Under the pieces are notes generated by a model, which was not told the DNA's origin, made no database searches, and saw only the letters and a list, made by a program, of their open reading frames with translations. From positions 1 to 12,576 of the forward strand of contig JAEDKS010000059.1 in NCBI GenBank assembly GCA_016295665.1: DNA of 12,576 nucleotides, given 5' to 3'. This document shows, piece by piece, positions 5,937 to 12,524 of this stretch. The DNA is from Clostridia bacterium. Lineage in GTDB: Bacteria > Bacillota > Clostridia > Christensenellales > Aristaeellaceae. Made by a program: the position numbers and the translations under genes. Numbering within the stretch: the stretch's first letter is position 1; each line of letters begins with the position of its first letter.

Positions 5937-7946
5937 TTACTTCGCCAGACCGGACACCGTGAAGGTGATGGTGATGGTGGTGTCGGGGCCGGGCACGGTG
6001 TAGCCGAAGGGCTCCGCGGACTGGTTGTACTCGTCCAGCAGGGTGATGCGGGCATAGTCGCCGTCGGTGGTGATCTCGGTGTAGTCCACGGTACGGGCGT
6101 CACCGATCTTGACGGACACGTCGGAAATGGTCACGTAGCCCTCCTTCACCAGCGCGGAGGGGATGTCGGTGGAGGCGAACAGCAGGCGGAAGGCCTCGTC
6201 GGTGCCGAAGCCCATCTCGCCGGTGGTGCAGGTCACGGAGTAGGTGCCGTTGCCGGTGATGTCGGCATCCACGAAGGAGCCGCCGTAGTTCACCGCGGTG
6301 GCCACGCCGGCGAAGTTATCCGCCTCGGTGCCCCAGCCGCACAGGGTCGCGAACACCTCGGGCATGACCTCCAGGCCGTAGCTGCTGTCGTCCCAGGCGT
6401 TGCGGAAGATGTAGCTGGTGGACTGGCAGCCGAAGTAGGCATGGTAGTCAGCCGCGAGCATCTCGTTCACCTGCTCCTCGGTCAGCTTCTCCTCCTCCTT
6501 CTCGGCGGGAACGCCATAGATGAAGTCGAAGGTCACCATGACGCTGGTCACGCCGGTGAACTGCTCCTTGTCCACCACGATCCAGGAAGCGCCCTCCAGG
6601 TCGCCGTCGGCGCGGTGGGCATCAGCGGGCAGCTCGGTCACCCACTCGTTCATCAGGTTCTGACGGGTGCACACGCCGTCGTCGGAGGAGGTATAGCCCT
6701 TGCCCACCGCGATGGAGGTGCCGTTGACCTGCACGTCGGTCACGTTGATGAAGTAGCCGGGGAAGGTCTGCTCACCGGTCGTGATGCCCACGGCGGAGAA
6801 GGCCAGGCCGTCAGCAGCGCTCGCAAACTCCAGACCCACGGTGTAGGTGCCGGGGCCGGTGATCTCGGCGTTGATGGCGGTCACGCCCTCGGGCGCTTCG
6901 CCGCCCCAGTACTGGTTCGCCCAGGCGGCATCGGCATACATCAGGTAGGCGGTGTCGGTCACGGGCACCAGGGTGAAGTCAATCTCCACGGATTCCACGG
7001 CGGCGAAGGCTTCCTTGTCCACGATGATGGGGGCAGCGCCCTCCAGGTCGCCGTCAAAGGAGCGGGCATCGGCGGGGAGCTCGGACACCCACTCGTTGAA
7101 GATGTTCATGCGGGTGCACACGCCGTCGTCGGAGGAGGTGTAGCCCTTCGCCACGTCCACCGCCGCGCCGTTCACGCGCAGCTCGTTGATCTTGAGGAAA
7201 TAGCCGGGGTAGGTGATCTCGCCGTTCACGATGCCCAGGGCGGAGAAGGCCAGGCCCTCGGCGGGGGTGGCGAACTGGAGGCCCACGGTGTAGTCACCGG
7301 CGCCGGTGATGGTGGCGTTGGTAGCGGTCACGCCCTCGGGCGCCTCGCCGCCCCAGTACTGGTTGGCCCAGGCCGCGTCGGCGTACATGATGTAGGCGGT
7401 GTCAATGGCGTTCTTCATCAGGGTGAAGTCCACCTCGACCTTCTCCACGGAGGCGAAGGCTTCCTTGTCCACGATGATGGGCGCGGCGTCCGCCACGGTG
7501 CCGTCAAAGGAGCGGGCATCGGCGGGCAGCTCGGACACCCACTCGTTGAAGATGTTCATGCGGGTGCACACGCCGTCGTCGGAGGAGGTGTAGCCCTTGG
7601 TCAGGGCGATGGCCTCACCGTTGACGCGGATTTCGTTGATGCGCAGGTAGTAATGGGGCAGGGTCTGCTCACCATTCACGATGCCCAGGGCAGCAAAGGC
7701 CAGGCCCTCGGCGGGGGTGGCAAACTCCAGGCCCACGGTGTAGTCGCCCTCGCCGGTGATGTCGGCGTTGATGGCGGTCACGCCCTCGGGCGCTTCGCCG
7801 CCCCAGTACTGGTTCGCCCAGGCGGCGTCAGCGTACATCAGGTACGCGGTGTCCAGCACGGCGGCCTCCTCAGCCACCGCGGGCACCATGCCCAGCACCA
7901 GCATCAGCGCGGTGAGCAGGGACAGGAGCTTGGTCAGGTTCTTCAT
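5937..7946 (-). CDS. Secreted protein of three near-identical ~145-residue modules plus a fourth divergent module
   Basis: The 669-residue exported protein has a signal peptide at residues 1-25 (KNLTK start, hydrophobic core, PAVA/EE cleavage) and no lipobox, sortase motif or C-terminal anchor, so it is likely released. The mature part is three modules, at residues 32-176, 182-326 and 331-475. Each begins DTAYxMYADAAWANQYWGG, with a central KGYTSSDDGVCTR block and an end VDKExF...DFT. A charged linker (480-497, rich in E/K) leads to a fourth unlike region (500-664) that opens YHAYFGCQSTSYIFRNAW. Alternating hydrophobic strands and exposed Trp/Tyr suggest beta-sandwich, carbohydrate-binding-module-like folds; this is inference and I do not recognise the family. 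The start at 7946 follows AGAGGAGG at 8-nt spacing and immediately precedes the signal peptide; in-frame upstream codons (to 8246) cover the leader and are rejected. Its position upstream of a sugar importer suggests a role in glycan capture. Confidence 0.85.
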   Translation of the reverse strand: MKNLTKLLSLLTALMLVLGMVPAVAEEAAVLDTAYLMYADAAWANQYWGGEAPEGVTAINADITGEGDYTVGLEFATPAEGLAFAALGIVNGEQTLPHYYLRINEIRVNGEAIALTKGYTSSDDGVCTRMNIFNEWVSELPADARSFDGTVADAAPIIVDKEAFASVEKVEVDFTLMKNAIDTAYIMYADAAWANQYWGGEAPEGVTATNATITGAGDYTVGLQFATPAEGLAFSALGIVNGEITYPGYFLKINELRVNGAAVDVAKGYTSSDDGVCTRMNIFNEWVSELPADARSFDGDLEGAAPIIVDKEAFAAVESVEIDFTLVPVTDTAYLMYADAAWANQYWGGEAPEGVTAINAEITGPGTYTVGLEFASAADGLAFSAVGITTGEQTFPGYFINVTDVQVNGTSIAVGKGYTSSDDGVCTRQNLMNEWVTELPADAHRADGDLEGASWIVVDKEQFTGVTSVMVTFDFIYGVPAEKEEEKLTEEQVNEMLAADYHAYFGCQSTSYIFRNAWDDSSYGLEVMPEVFATLCGWGTEADNFAGVATAVNYGGSFVDADITGNGTYSVTCTTGEMGFGTDEAFRLLFASTDIPSALVKEGYVTISDVSVKIGDARTVDYTEITTDGDYARITLLDEYNQSAEPFGYTVPGPDTTITITFTVSGLAK
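6522..7853 (-). repeat. Three tandem in-frame ~450-bp coding repeats
   Basis: Repeat copies lie at 7853-7419, 7403-6969 and 6956-6522, with a period of 450, then 447 bp. Long blocks are identical or nearly so in DNA as well as protein, for example the block at 7540-7600 against 7090-7150, which encodes IFNEWVSEL and TSSDDGVCTRMN. The third copy differs most (MNEWVTEL, QN for MN). Low synonymous difference between copies one and two points to recent duplication or gene conversion. A fourth, much older relative may follow at 6449-5955. Confidence 0.9.
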
Positions 7947-7976
7947 GGATTCGTCCTCCTCTGGTTTCCCATGCGG

Positions 7977-7988
7977 GAAAACGTTTTC
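7977..7988. promoter_or_regulatory. Candidate cre/LacI-family operator
   Basis: The perfect 12-bp palindrome GAAAACGTTTTC, with the central CG typical of LacI/CcpA-family operators, lies 30 nt upstream of the start codon of the repeat-protein gene. Taken as a 14-mer it agrees with the cre-type pattern TGAAAACGTTTTCA at 12 of 14 positions. It lies far inside the transcribed leader if the promoter at 8183-8211 is used, so a bound repressor would act as a roadblock. Catabolite control of a sugar cluster fits. The regulator is not in the window. Confidence 0.5.
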
Positions 7989-8108
7989 GATGGATGTCAC
8001 ACACAGCCATGCCGCCCCCATCGCGGGCGAACCGCTCCCCTCCCCTGCCGGGAGGTCGGCGGCCTGTGTGCGGCCGGGTACTGCGCTATGGGTCTTTGCC
8101 TTGGATGC

Positions 8109-8133
8109 GGCACCGGTCACGCCCTCCGGTGCC
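8109..8133 (-). other. Stable hairpin in the 230-nt leader of the repeat-protein gene
   Basis: GGCACCGG and CCGGTGCC pair perfectly (8 bp) around a 9-nt loop in the leader RNA. Another hairpin is possible downstream (CCTCCC/GGGAGG-type pairing around 8039-8055), and TTTCCC-GCAT-GGGAAA (7966-7981 region) lies just before the ribosome site. No U-tract follows the main hairpin. I do not recognise a known riboswitch class. The function is unknown. Confidence 0.4.
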
Positions 8134-8182
8134 CCTGCCGCCGGTGCGCCCAGAGGACACACGGGGTGCAGGCAACAATCAT

Positions 8183-8211
8183 ATTGTAGCATACCCGGCA
8201 CGAATTGTCTA
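8183..8211 (-). promoter_or_regulatory. Sigma-A promoter of the repeat-protein / transporter cluster
   Basis: A -35 box TAGACA (8211-8206), a 17-bp spacer, and a -10 box TACAAT (8188-8183) with an extended TGC in front of it. The predicted start near 8176 leaves a leader of about 230 nt before the ATG at 7946. It is the only strong minus-strand promoter found ahead of the cluster. Confidence 0.82.
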
Positions 8212-8250
8212 CCCCAAACCCTGCATTTTTTGTGCTTCTTCCGCATCTTA

Positions 8251-8283
8251 ATTGACAGGGCTCGGATGGGCGGAAATTGTCAA
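8251..8283. promoter_or_regulatory. Spaced inverted repeat between divergent promoters
   Basis: ATTGACA at 8251-8257 and TTGTCAA at 8277-8283 form inverted half-sites about 19 nt apart, lying between the two divergent promoters. The half-sites resemble -35 boxes, but neither has a -10 box at 17 bp on either strand. They may be an operator for a dimeric regulator or chance. AT-rich sequence surrounds them. Confidence 0.3.
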
Positions 8284-8313
8284 AAAAAACACAGGAAAAG
8301 TACGCGGCGGGGC

Positions 8314-8342
8314 TTCCCTTGCGTGGGCCTTTCTGATATAAT
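8314..8342 (+). promoter_or_regulatory. Extended -10 promoter of the c-di-GMP enzyme gene
   Basis: A perfect extended -10, TG-A-TATAAT (8334-8342), with a poor -35 (TTCCCT, 8314-8319) at 17-bp spacing. An extended -10 commonly compensates for a weak -35. The predicted start near 8349 gives a leader of about 48 nt. Confidence 0.78.
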
Positions 8343-8396
8343 ATAGAAGGAACTGGAATTTTCACCGTACGTGCTGATGAAAGGAACGATGCGGTC

Positions 8397-11384
8397 ATGA
8401 CATCCACCTTCCTCAAGGTCTATATCGTCCTGTCCGTGCTCATCGCGGGCATGGATGCCTATCTGGCGGTCATGTCCATCCGGAAGCACCGGCAGGCCGG
8501 GCTCTTTCTGGGCCTCGCCTGCCTGAGCGCGGCGGTGGTCGACCTGAGCTATCTGGCCAGCATCCTGGTGGACAGCTACCTGTTCATGAGCGTCATGAGC
8601 AGCGTGTATTTCATCAACATCGACTTCATGCTGCTCTGCCTGCTGACCTTCACGGTGCACTTCACCCGGGGCGGGGTTTCCAGGCGCGGTCGGGTGCTGA
8701 TACACGCCGCGTCGGTGTACGCCATGTTCGAGACGCTGGTGTTCGCGGTCAATCCCCTGACGGAGATCGCCATCGGGTACGTGCCCCGGAACACCGTCAT
8801 CGCCCGGTATGCCTACGAGATGCACCCGCTGTACATCTGCCACCTGGTGTTCAGCTATCTGATGGTCGTGGGGGTCTTGTACCTGCTGGCCAGCAAGATG
8901 TGGCAGGTGCCCCGGGAGTACCGGGCGCAGTACGGGTACGTGATGCTGGGCATCGCCATCATCGTGGGGGTCAACGCGGTGTTCCTCTACCTGCCCGGGG
9001 AGCAGATCTACAACCTGCTGGACTACTCCATCTGCGGGTACAGCCTGACCGCCTACCTGCTGTACTGGAGCTGCTTCAACTACTCCACCCACGGCATGCT
9101 GAACCGGCTGAAAATGAGCATTTTCGACAACTTAGGGCAGGGCATCGTGCTGTTCGACTACGACGATGAGCTGATTCTGCACAACCAGCGGGCCGACCAG
9201 CTGCTGGGCGAGGGACAGCTGGCCAGCTGCCGGACGCTGCCCGAGTTCCTGACCCGCTTCGACATCCCCGCCGAGATGCGGCTGACCGGGGAGAGCTGCT
9301 CCCTGCAGTACTTCCGGCGCACCGGGGACGGGGAAAGGCAGCTGCGGTGCGACATCCGCGAACTGCGCAACCGGAAGGGGCAGCGGCTGGGGCTGCTGTT
9401 CGCGTTCTCCGACGCGCTGCTGGAGACCGATCTGCTGACCGGGTTCGAGAACTGGGACAGCTTCCAGCTGTTCCTGAAGGACGCGCGGGGGGCCTTCCAG
9501 CCGCCCGTGGGCGTGGCGGTGCTGGACATCAACGGGCTGTCCCTCATCAACAGCTCCCGGGGGCGGCAGCAGGGCGATCAGCGCATCCGCGAGTTGGCCC
9601 AGGCCATGCGAGGCTGCTTCCCCAAGCGGGCCTACTTCGTGCGCGGGCCCGAGGCGGCGCTCATCGCGCTGTGCAGCCACGGCTCCGAGGCGGAGATGCT
9701 GCGGTTCTGTCAGCAGGTCGCCGCGTGCTATGAAACGCCCATGCAGTACGCCGTGGGGGCCACCGGCGAAAATGACGCGGACGTGGACGGGCTCATCCGC
9801 ACCGCCCTGCGCACCCTGACCACCAAGAAGCTGCTCGACCGGGAGTCCATTCACTCGGAGATGATCTCCTCGCTCATCCGGGCCCTGGAGGAGTGCGACA
9901 GCGACACGGAGCACCATGTGCGCCGAACCCGGGAGCTGGGCGCGGCGCTGGGCGAGCGCATCCGGCTCACCGATAAGGAGCAGAGCGAATTAGCCCTGCT
10001 GTGCCTGCTGCACGACATCGGCAAGATCGGCATCCCGCTGGAGATTCTCAACAAGCCCGGCAAGCTCAGCGACGAGGAGTGGGTCATTCTGCGCTCCCAC
10101 GCCGAGAAGGGCTACGAGATCGCCCAGAGCAACACCGAGCTGAAGGGCATCGCCGAGGAAATCCGCCACCACCACGAGCGCTGGGACGGCACCGGCTACC
10201 CGGACGGGCTCAGCCGGGAGAGCATCCCGCTCCTGTCCCGGGTCATCTGCGTGGTGGACTCCTACGACGCCATGGTGTCCAACCGCGCCTACCGGCCCGC
10301 CATGAGCCCCGAGAAGGCCATGGAGGAGCTCAGGAGGTGCGCCGGGAGCCAGTTCGACCCGTTCCTGGTGTCCGAGTTCCTGCAGCTGCTCCGGGAGCGG
10401 CCTGACCTGGTGGCAAGGGCCGAGAAGCCCGCCGGGGACATCCCCTCCGCCGCCCGGGGTGACCTGCCCCATGACGCCCCCGCCGAGAACCCGCTGGCGG
10501 TGCATCCCGTGCCCTACAGCCGCTACATCATCGACGAGCACTGGCGCGTCCTCTCCGCCGACGAGCAGTTCGAGGCGCTGACCGGGTATTCCCCCGAGGA
10601 CATCGCGAACGGGCTGGTGGATCAGAGCACCCTGATCCCCGAGGAGGATCTCACCGAGTACCTCTGCGGCACCAACGCCCGCCTCGCCAAGTCCCCCCGG
10701 GTGTTCCAGGAGCACCGCCTGCGCCGCAAGGACGGGCGCGACCTGTACGTGTTCTGCTACGGGCGGGCGTACTTCGACTCCGCCGCCCGGGCCGTGCGCT
10801 CCGAGATTCTGGTGGCGGACGTGTCCCGCACCTACGCCGTGCAGATGCTCATGGAGGCCGAGCAGAGCAAGGCCCAGGCCCGGCTCCGCCAGTGGGAGAT
10901 CACCTATCGCCGGGATTCCCTGACCGGGCTGCTCACCCACGCCGCCTTCCGCAGCGACGTGGAGCAGCAGCTGCTGGAGGGCCGGTGCCGGGTGGTCATG
11001 CTGATGATGGACATCGACCACTTCAAGGAGTACAACGACCGCAGGGGCCACCACGAGGGCGATGAGCTGCTGGTGCTGCTGGCCCAGACCCTGCTGGGGA
11101 GCATCCGGGAGGAGGATCGGGTCTGCCGCATGGGCGGGGACGAGTTCGCCGCCGCGCTGTTCGTCAGCCGCGACCTCTCCGACGAGCGCATCCGGGAGCG
11201 CGCCCAGCAGTTCTTCGACAAGGTGAGCATGACCCTCAGCGCCACCGGCTGCGGCGTCAGCATCTCCATGGGCATGATGATCGCCCGGCCCGACATGACC
11301 TTCAATAGCCTCTACGAGGCCGCCGATCAGGCCCTCTACCGCGCCAAGCAGGAGGGACGGAGCCGGCTGGTGTGGGGGGAATAA
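8397..11384 (+). CDS. 7TM sensor c-di-GMP enzyme with PAS, degenerate GGDEF, HD-GYP, PAS and active GGDEF domains
   Basis: The 995-residue membrane signalling protein could both make and degrade c-di-GMP. Residues 5-228 hold seven membrane segments, like 7TM sensor N-termini of histidine kinases. A PAS-like domain follows (about 238-340), then a GGDEF-fold domain (343-480) whose signature is RGPEA (416-420) instead of GGDEF, so it is presumably inactive as a cyclase. The HD-GYP phosphodiesterase domain (about 486-665) keeps HDIGK (539-543), H568, HHHERWDGTGYP (591-602) and D621, all metal and catalytic residues of the family. A Pro/Ala-rich linker leads to a second PAS (about 706-812) and a canonical GGDEF (837-993) with GGDEF at 913-917 and an inhibitory RxxD site (R904-D907) five residues before it. 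The ATG at 8397 follows AAAGGA at a longish spacing. It is divergent from the carbohydrate cluster and monocistronic. Its signal and net activity are unknown. Confidence 0.93.
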   Translation: MTSTFLKVYIVLSVLIAGMDAYLAVMSIRKHRQAGLFLGLACLSAAVVDLSYLASILVDSYLFMSVMSSVYFINIDFMLLCLLTFTVHFTRGGVSRRGRVLIHAASVYAMFETLVFAVNPLTEIAIGYVPRNTVIARYAYEMHPLYICHLVFSYLMVVGVLYLLASKMWQVPREYRAQYGYVMLGIAIIVGVNAVFLYLPGEQIYNLLDYSICGYSLTAYLLYWSCFNYSTHGMLNRLKMSIFDNLGQGIVLFDYDDELILHNQRADQLLGEGQLASCRTLPEFLTRFDIPAEMRLTGESCSLQYFRRTGDGERQLRCDIRELRNRKGQRLGLLFAFSDALLETDLLTGFENWDSFQLFLKDARGAFQPPVGVAVLDINGLSLINSSRGRQQGDQRIRELAQAMRGCFPKRAYFVRGPEAALIALCSHGSEAEMLRFCQQVAACYETPMQYAVGATGENDADVDGLIRTALRTLTTKKLLDRESIHSEMISSLIRALEECDSDTEHHVRRTRELGAALGERIRLTDKEQSELALLCLLHDIGKIGIPLEILNKPGKLSDEEWVILRSHAEKGYEIAQSNTELKGIAEEIRHHHERWDGTGYPDGLSRESIPLLSRVICVVDSYDAMVSNRAYRPAMSPEKAMEELRRCAGSQFDPFLVSEFLQLLRERPDLVARAEKPAGDIPSAARGDLPHDAPAENPLAVHPVPYSRYIIDEHWRVLSADEQFEALTGYSPEDIANGLVDQSTLIPEEDLTEYLCGTNARLAKSPRVFQEHRLRRKDGRDLYVFCYGRAYFDSAARAVRSEILVADVSRTYAVQMLMEAEQSKAQARLRQWEITYRRDSLTGLLTHAAFRSDVEQQLLEGRCRVVMLMMDIDHFKEYNDRRGHHEGDELLVLLAQTLLGSIREEDRVCRMGGDEFAAALFVSRDLSDERIRERAQQFFDKVSMTLSATGCGVSISMGMMIARPDMTFNSLYEAADQALYRAKQEGRSRLVWGE

Positions 11385-11401
11385 GCTATTCCGTTATAAG
11401 C

Positions 11402-11430
11402 AAAAGGGAGGGACGCGGTGTCCCTCCTTT
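11402..11430. terminator. Bidirectional terminator between convergent genes
   Basis: GGAGGGAC (11407-11414) pairs perfectly with GTCCCTCC (11420-11427) around GCGGT, flanked by A-run and T-run (AAAA at 11402-11405, TTT at 11428-11430). It can stop transcripts from the c-di-GMP enzyme gene and from the phosphatase gene. Confidence 0.85.
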
Positions 11431-11439
11431 CCTATTATA

Positions 11440-11895
11440 TTATTCTCCGGTCAGCGCCGTCAGGAAGGCCTCGCAGCCCTCGCTGATCTCCCCGTAGACC
11501 CGCTCGAAGCGCCCGGTGTACCAGGGATCCTCGACCTCCCGGGGGCGCTCCGTGAACGACAGGAGCAGCGCGCACCGGTGCGCCGGGTCGCCGCCGAACA
11601 GCAGGCGCAGCCGGGACAGGTTGCTCAGGTCCATGCAGAGGAAGTGGTCGAAGCGGTCGTAGTCGGCGCGGGACAGCTGATAGGCCCGGTGGGAGCCGGG
11701 GGTCAGGCCGTGGGCGCGGAGCGTGTCCGCCGCCTCGGGGTAGATGGGGTTGCCCAGCTCCTCGGCGCTGACCGCGGCGGAATCCACGGTGAAGTCCGAT
11801 TCCAGGCCGCGGGCGCGGAGCAGGTCGCGGAAGATCACCTCCGCCATGGGGCTGCGGCAGATGTTGCCGTGGCAGACGAAACAGATGCGGGGCAT
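11440..11895 (-). CDS. Low-molecular-weight protein-tyrosine phosphatase
   Basis: The 151-residue cytoplasmic phosphatase hydrolyses phosphotyrosine (or related phospho-residues) through a cysteine thiol. The N-terminal P-loop is VCHGNICRS, with nucleophile C8 and R14 forming the C-x5-R signature. The general acid D123 lies in the motif DPWYTG. The length agrees with the family (about 150). Bacterial members often act against tyrosine kinases that control capsule or exopolysaccharide production, or against arginine phosphates; no kinase gene is in this window. ATG at 11895 follows AAAGGAGG at 7-nt spacing and places the P-loop where it is always found. A perfect sigma-A promoter lies just upstream, and the gene ends at the shared terminator with the c-di-GMP enzyme gene. 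Family firm; substrate unknown. Confidence 0.95.
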   Translation of the reverse strand: MPRICFVCHGNICRSPMAEVIFRDLLRARGLESDFTVDSAAVSAEELGNPIYPEAADTLRAHGLTPGSHRAYQLSRADYDRFDHFLCMDLSNLSRLRLLFGGDPAHRCALLLSFTERPREVEDPWYTGRFERVYGEISEGCEAFLTALTGE

Positions 11896-11924
11896 GGGTG
11901 GGCCTCCTTTGGGGGGATGGGGGG

Positions 11925-11953
11925 ATTGTAACGCAGGTGGGGCGGGGTGTCAA
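11925..11953 (-). promoter_or_regulatory. Sigma-A promoter of the phosphatase gene
   Basis: Consensus -35 TTGACA (11953-11948), 17-bp spacer, -10 TACAAT (11930-11925). The predicted start is near 11918, giving a leader of about 22 nt. It has the same boxes and spacing as the mntP promoter. Confidence 0.9.
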
Positions 11954-11978
11954 GGGAAAAATGATCGGTTGGGGGGCG

Positions 11979-12009
11979 AAAAACGGCCTTCCGCCCGGAG
12001 GGGAAAGCC
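11979..12009 (-). terminator. Terminator of the small membrane protein gene
   Basis: GGCTTTCC (12009-12002) pairs with GGAAGGCC (11992-11985), 8 bp with one G-U wobble and a 9-nt loop, followed by G and five U (11983-11979). It separates the small membrane protein gene from the phosphatase promoter. Confidence 0.85.
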
Positions 12010-12055
12010 CGGCAGGCACATGGCGCGACACGCGCTTCCGGCCTGGGTCGTTGGC

Positions 12056-12268
12056 TCAATGATTCGGAATGGATTTCCACCACTTCACCACATCACAGAC
12101 GAGGAGCCCCAGCAGCAGAACGCCGCCGACCACCGCCGCCGCGGTGCAGACATTGACCAGCGTGGGGGGATAGACCGTCCCGCTCAGCAGGATGCAGTCA
12201 CCAAGCAGGCCCACCGCAAACAGGGTGATGCCCAGCATGTACAGGCGAAGATTGAGGGAACCCTTCAT
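12056..12268 (-). CDS. Small two-TM membrane protein of unknown function
   Basis: A 70-residue protein that I do not recognise. It has a short basic start (MKGSLNLR), a first membrane segment at about residues 9-29 (LYMLGITLFAVGLLGDCILL), a short external loop with PP, a second segment at about 37-59 (NVCTAAAVVGGVLLLGLLVCDVV), and a basic, aromatic end (KWWKSIPNH). The topology is likely N-in, C-in. The ATG at 12268 is preferred over a TTG two codons upstream because AAAGGAG is 8 nt before it. It has a plausible promoter at 12382-12410 and a strong terminator, which argues that it is a real expressed gene and not a chance frame. It lies directly downstream of an rRNA operon end. Confidence 0.72.
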   Translation of the reverse strand: MKGSLNLRLYMLGITLFAVGLLGDCILLSGTVYPPTLVNVCTAAAVVGGVLLLGLLVCDVVKWWKSIPNH

Positions 12269-12381
12269 GTTCAACGCTCCTTTCCATTCGGTTCGGTTGC
12301 AGAACGGGAACGGCGCCGCGCTCCGGAGCAGACGATGGTGGGAGATTCCGGCATTTTGTCAACGGCTTCCGTCATGGTTAC

Positions 12382-12410
12382 AGGATAGCATGCGGAAGCG
12401 GAGGTGTCAA
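12382..12410 (-). promoter_or_regulatory. Promoter of the small membrane protein gene
   Basis: TTGACA (12410-12405), 17-bp spacer, TATCCT (12387-12382) with an extended TGC in front. The predicted leader is about 105 nt. A second TTGACA (near 12357-12362) lacks a -10 box. I see no other gene in the 12269-12489 interval. Confidence 0.7.
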
Positions 12411-12489
12411 CCGGCACTTACGCCAAAGATGGCTGGATGGTTTTGTGAAAATGGTCGATTCTGGGGGAAAGCGGCGGGGCGAAAGCGCG

Positions 12490-12518
12490 AAAAAGGCTTC
12501 CACCCAAAGGTGAAAGCC
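12490..12518 (-). terminator. rRNA operon terminator
   Basis: GGCTTTCACC (12518-12509) pairs with GGTGGAAGCC (12504-12495), a 10-bp stem with one wobble, followed by five U (12494-12490). It begins within about 10 nt of the 5S rRNA 3' end. Confidence 0.88.
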
Positions 12519-12524
12519 ATTTGG

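Noticed and set aside
4483..6003. Long plus-strand open frame opposite the first permease gene
   Set aside because: His/Gln/Ala/Arg-rich shadow translation without any domain; the minus-strand frame is a clear permease.
6522..7853. CRISPR-like array
   Set aside because: The repeats are about 450 bp and encode protein in frame; there are no short direct repeats with unique spacers.
7990..8176. Possible c-di-GMP riboswitch in the leader next to the c-di-GMP enzyme gene
   Set aside because: A GGCAAAG-like stretch is present, but the GEMM-I and class II core motifs and their spacing could not be found on either strand.
5931..8189. 752-codon plus-strand open frame opposite the repeat-protein gene
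   Set aside because: Its repeated appearance only mirrors the three coding repeats of the minus strand, and it has no signal peptide or ribosome site of its own.
7947..8246. N-terminal extension of the repeat protein to 8246
   Set aside because: The ATG at 7946 has a strong ribosome site and begins a proper signal peptide, and the extension would include the promoter region (-10 at 8183-8188).
9990..11054. Minus-strand 354-codon open frame inside the c-di-GMP enzyme gene
   Set aside because: Antisense shadow of the HD-GYP and PAS coding region, with no domain and no ribosome site.
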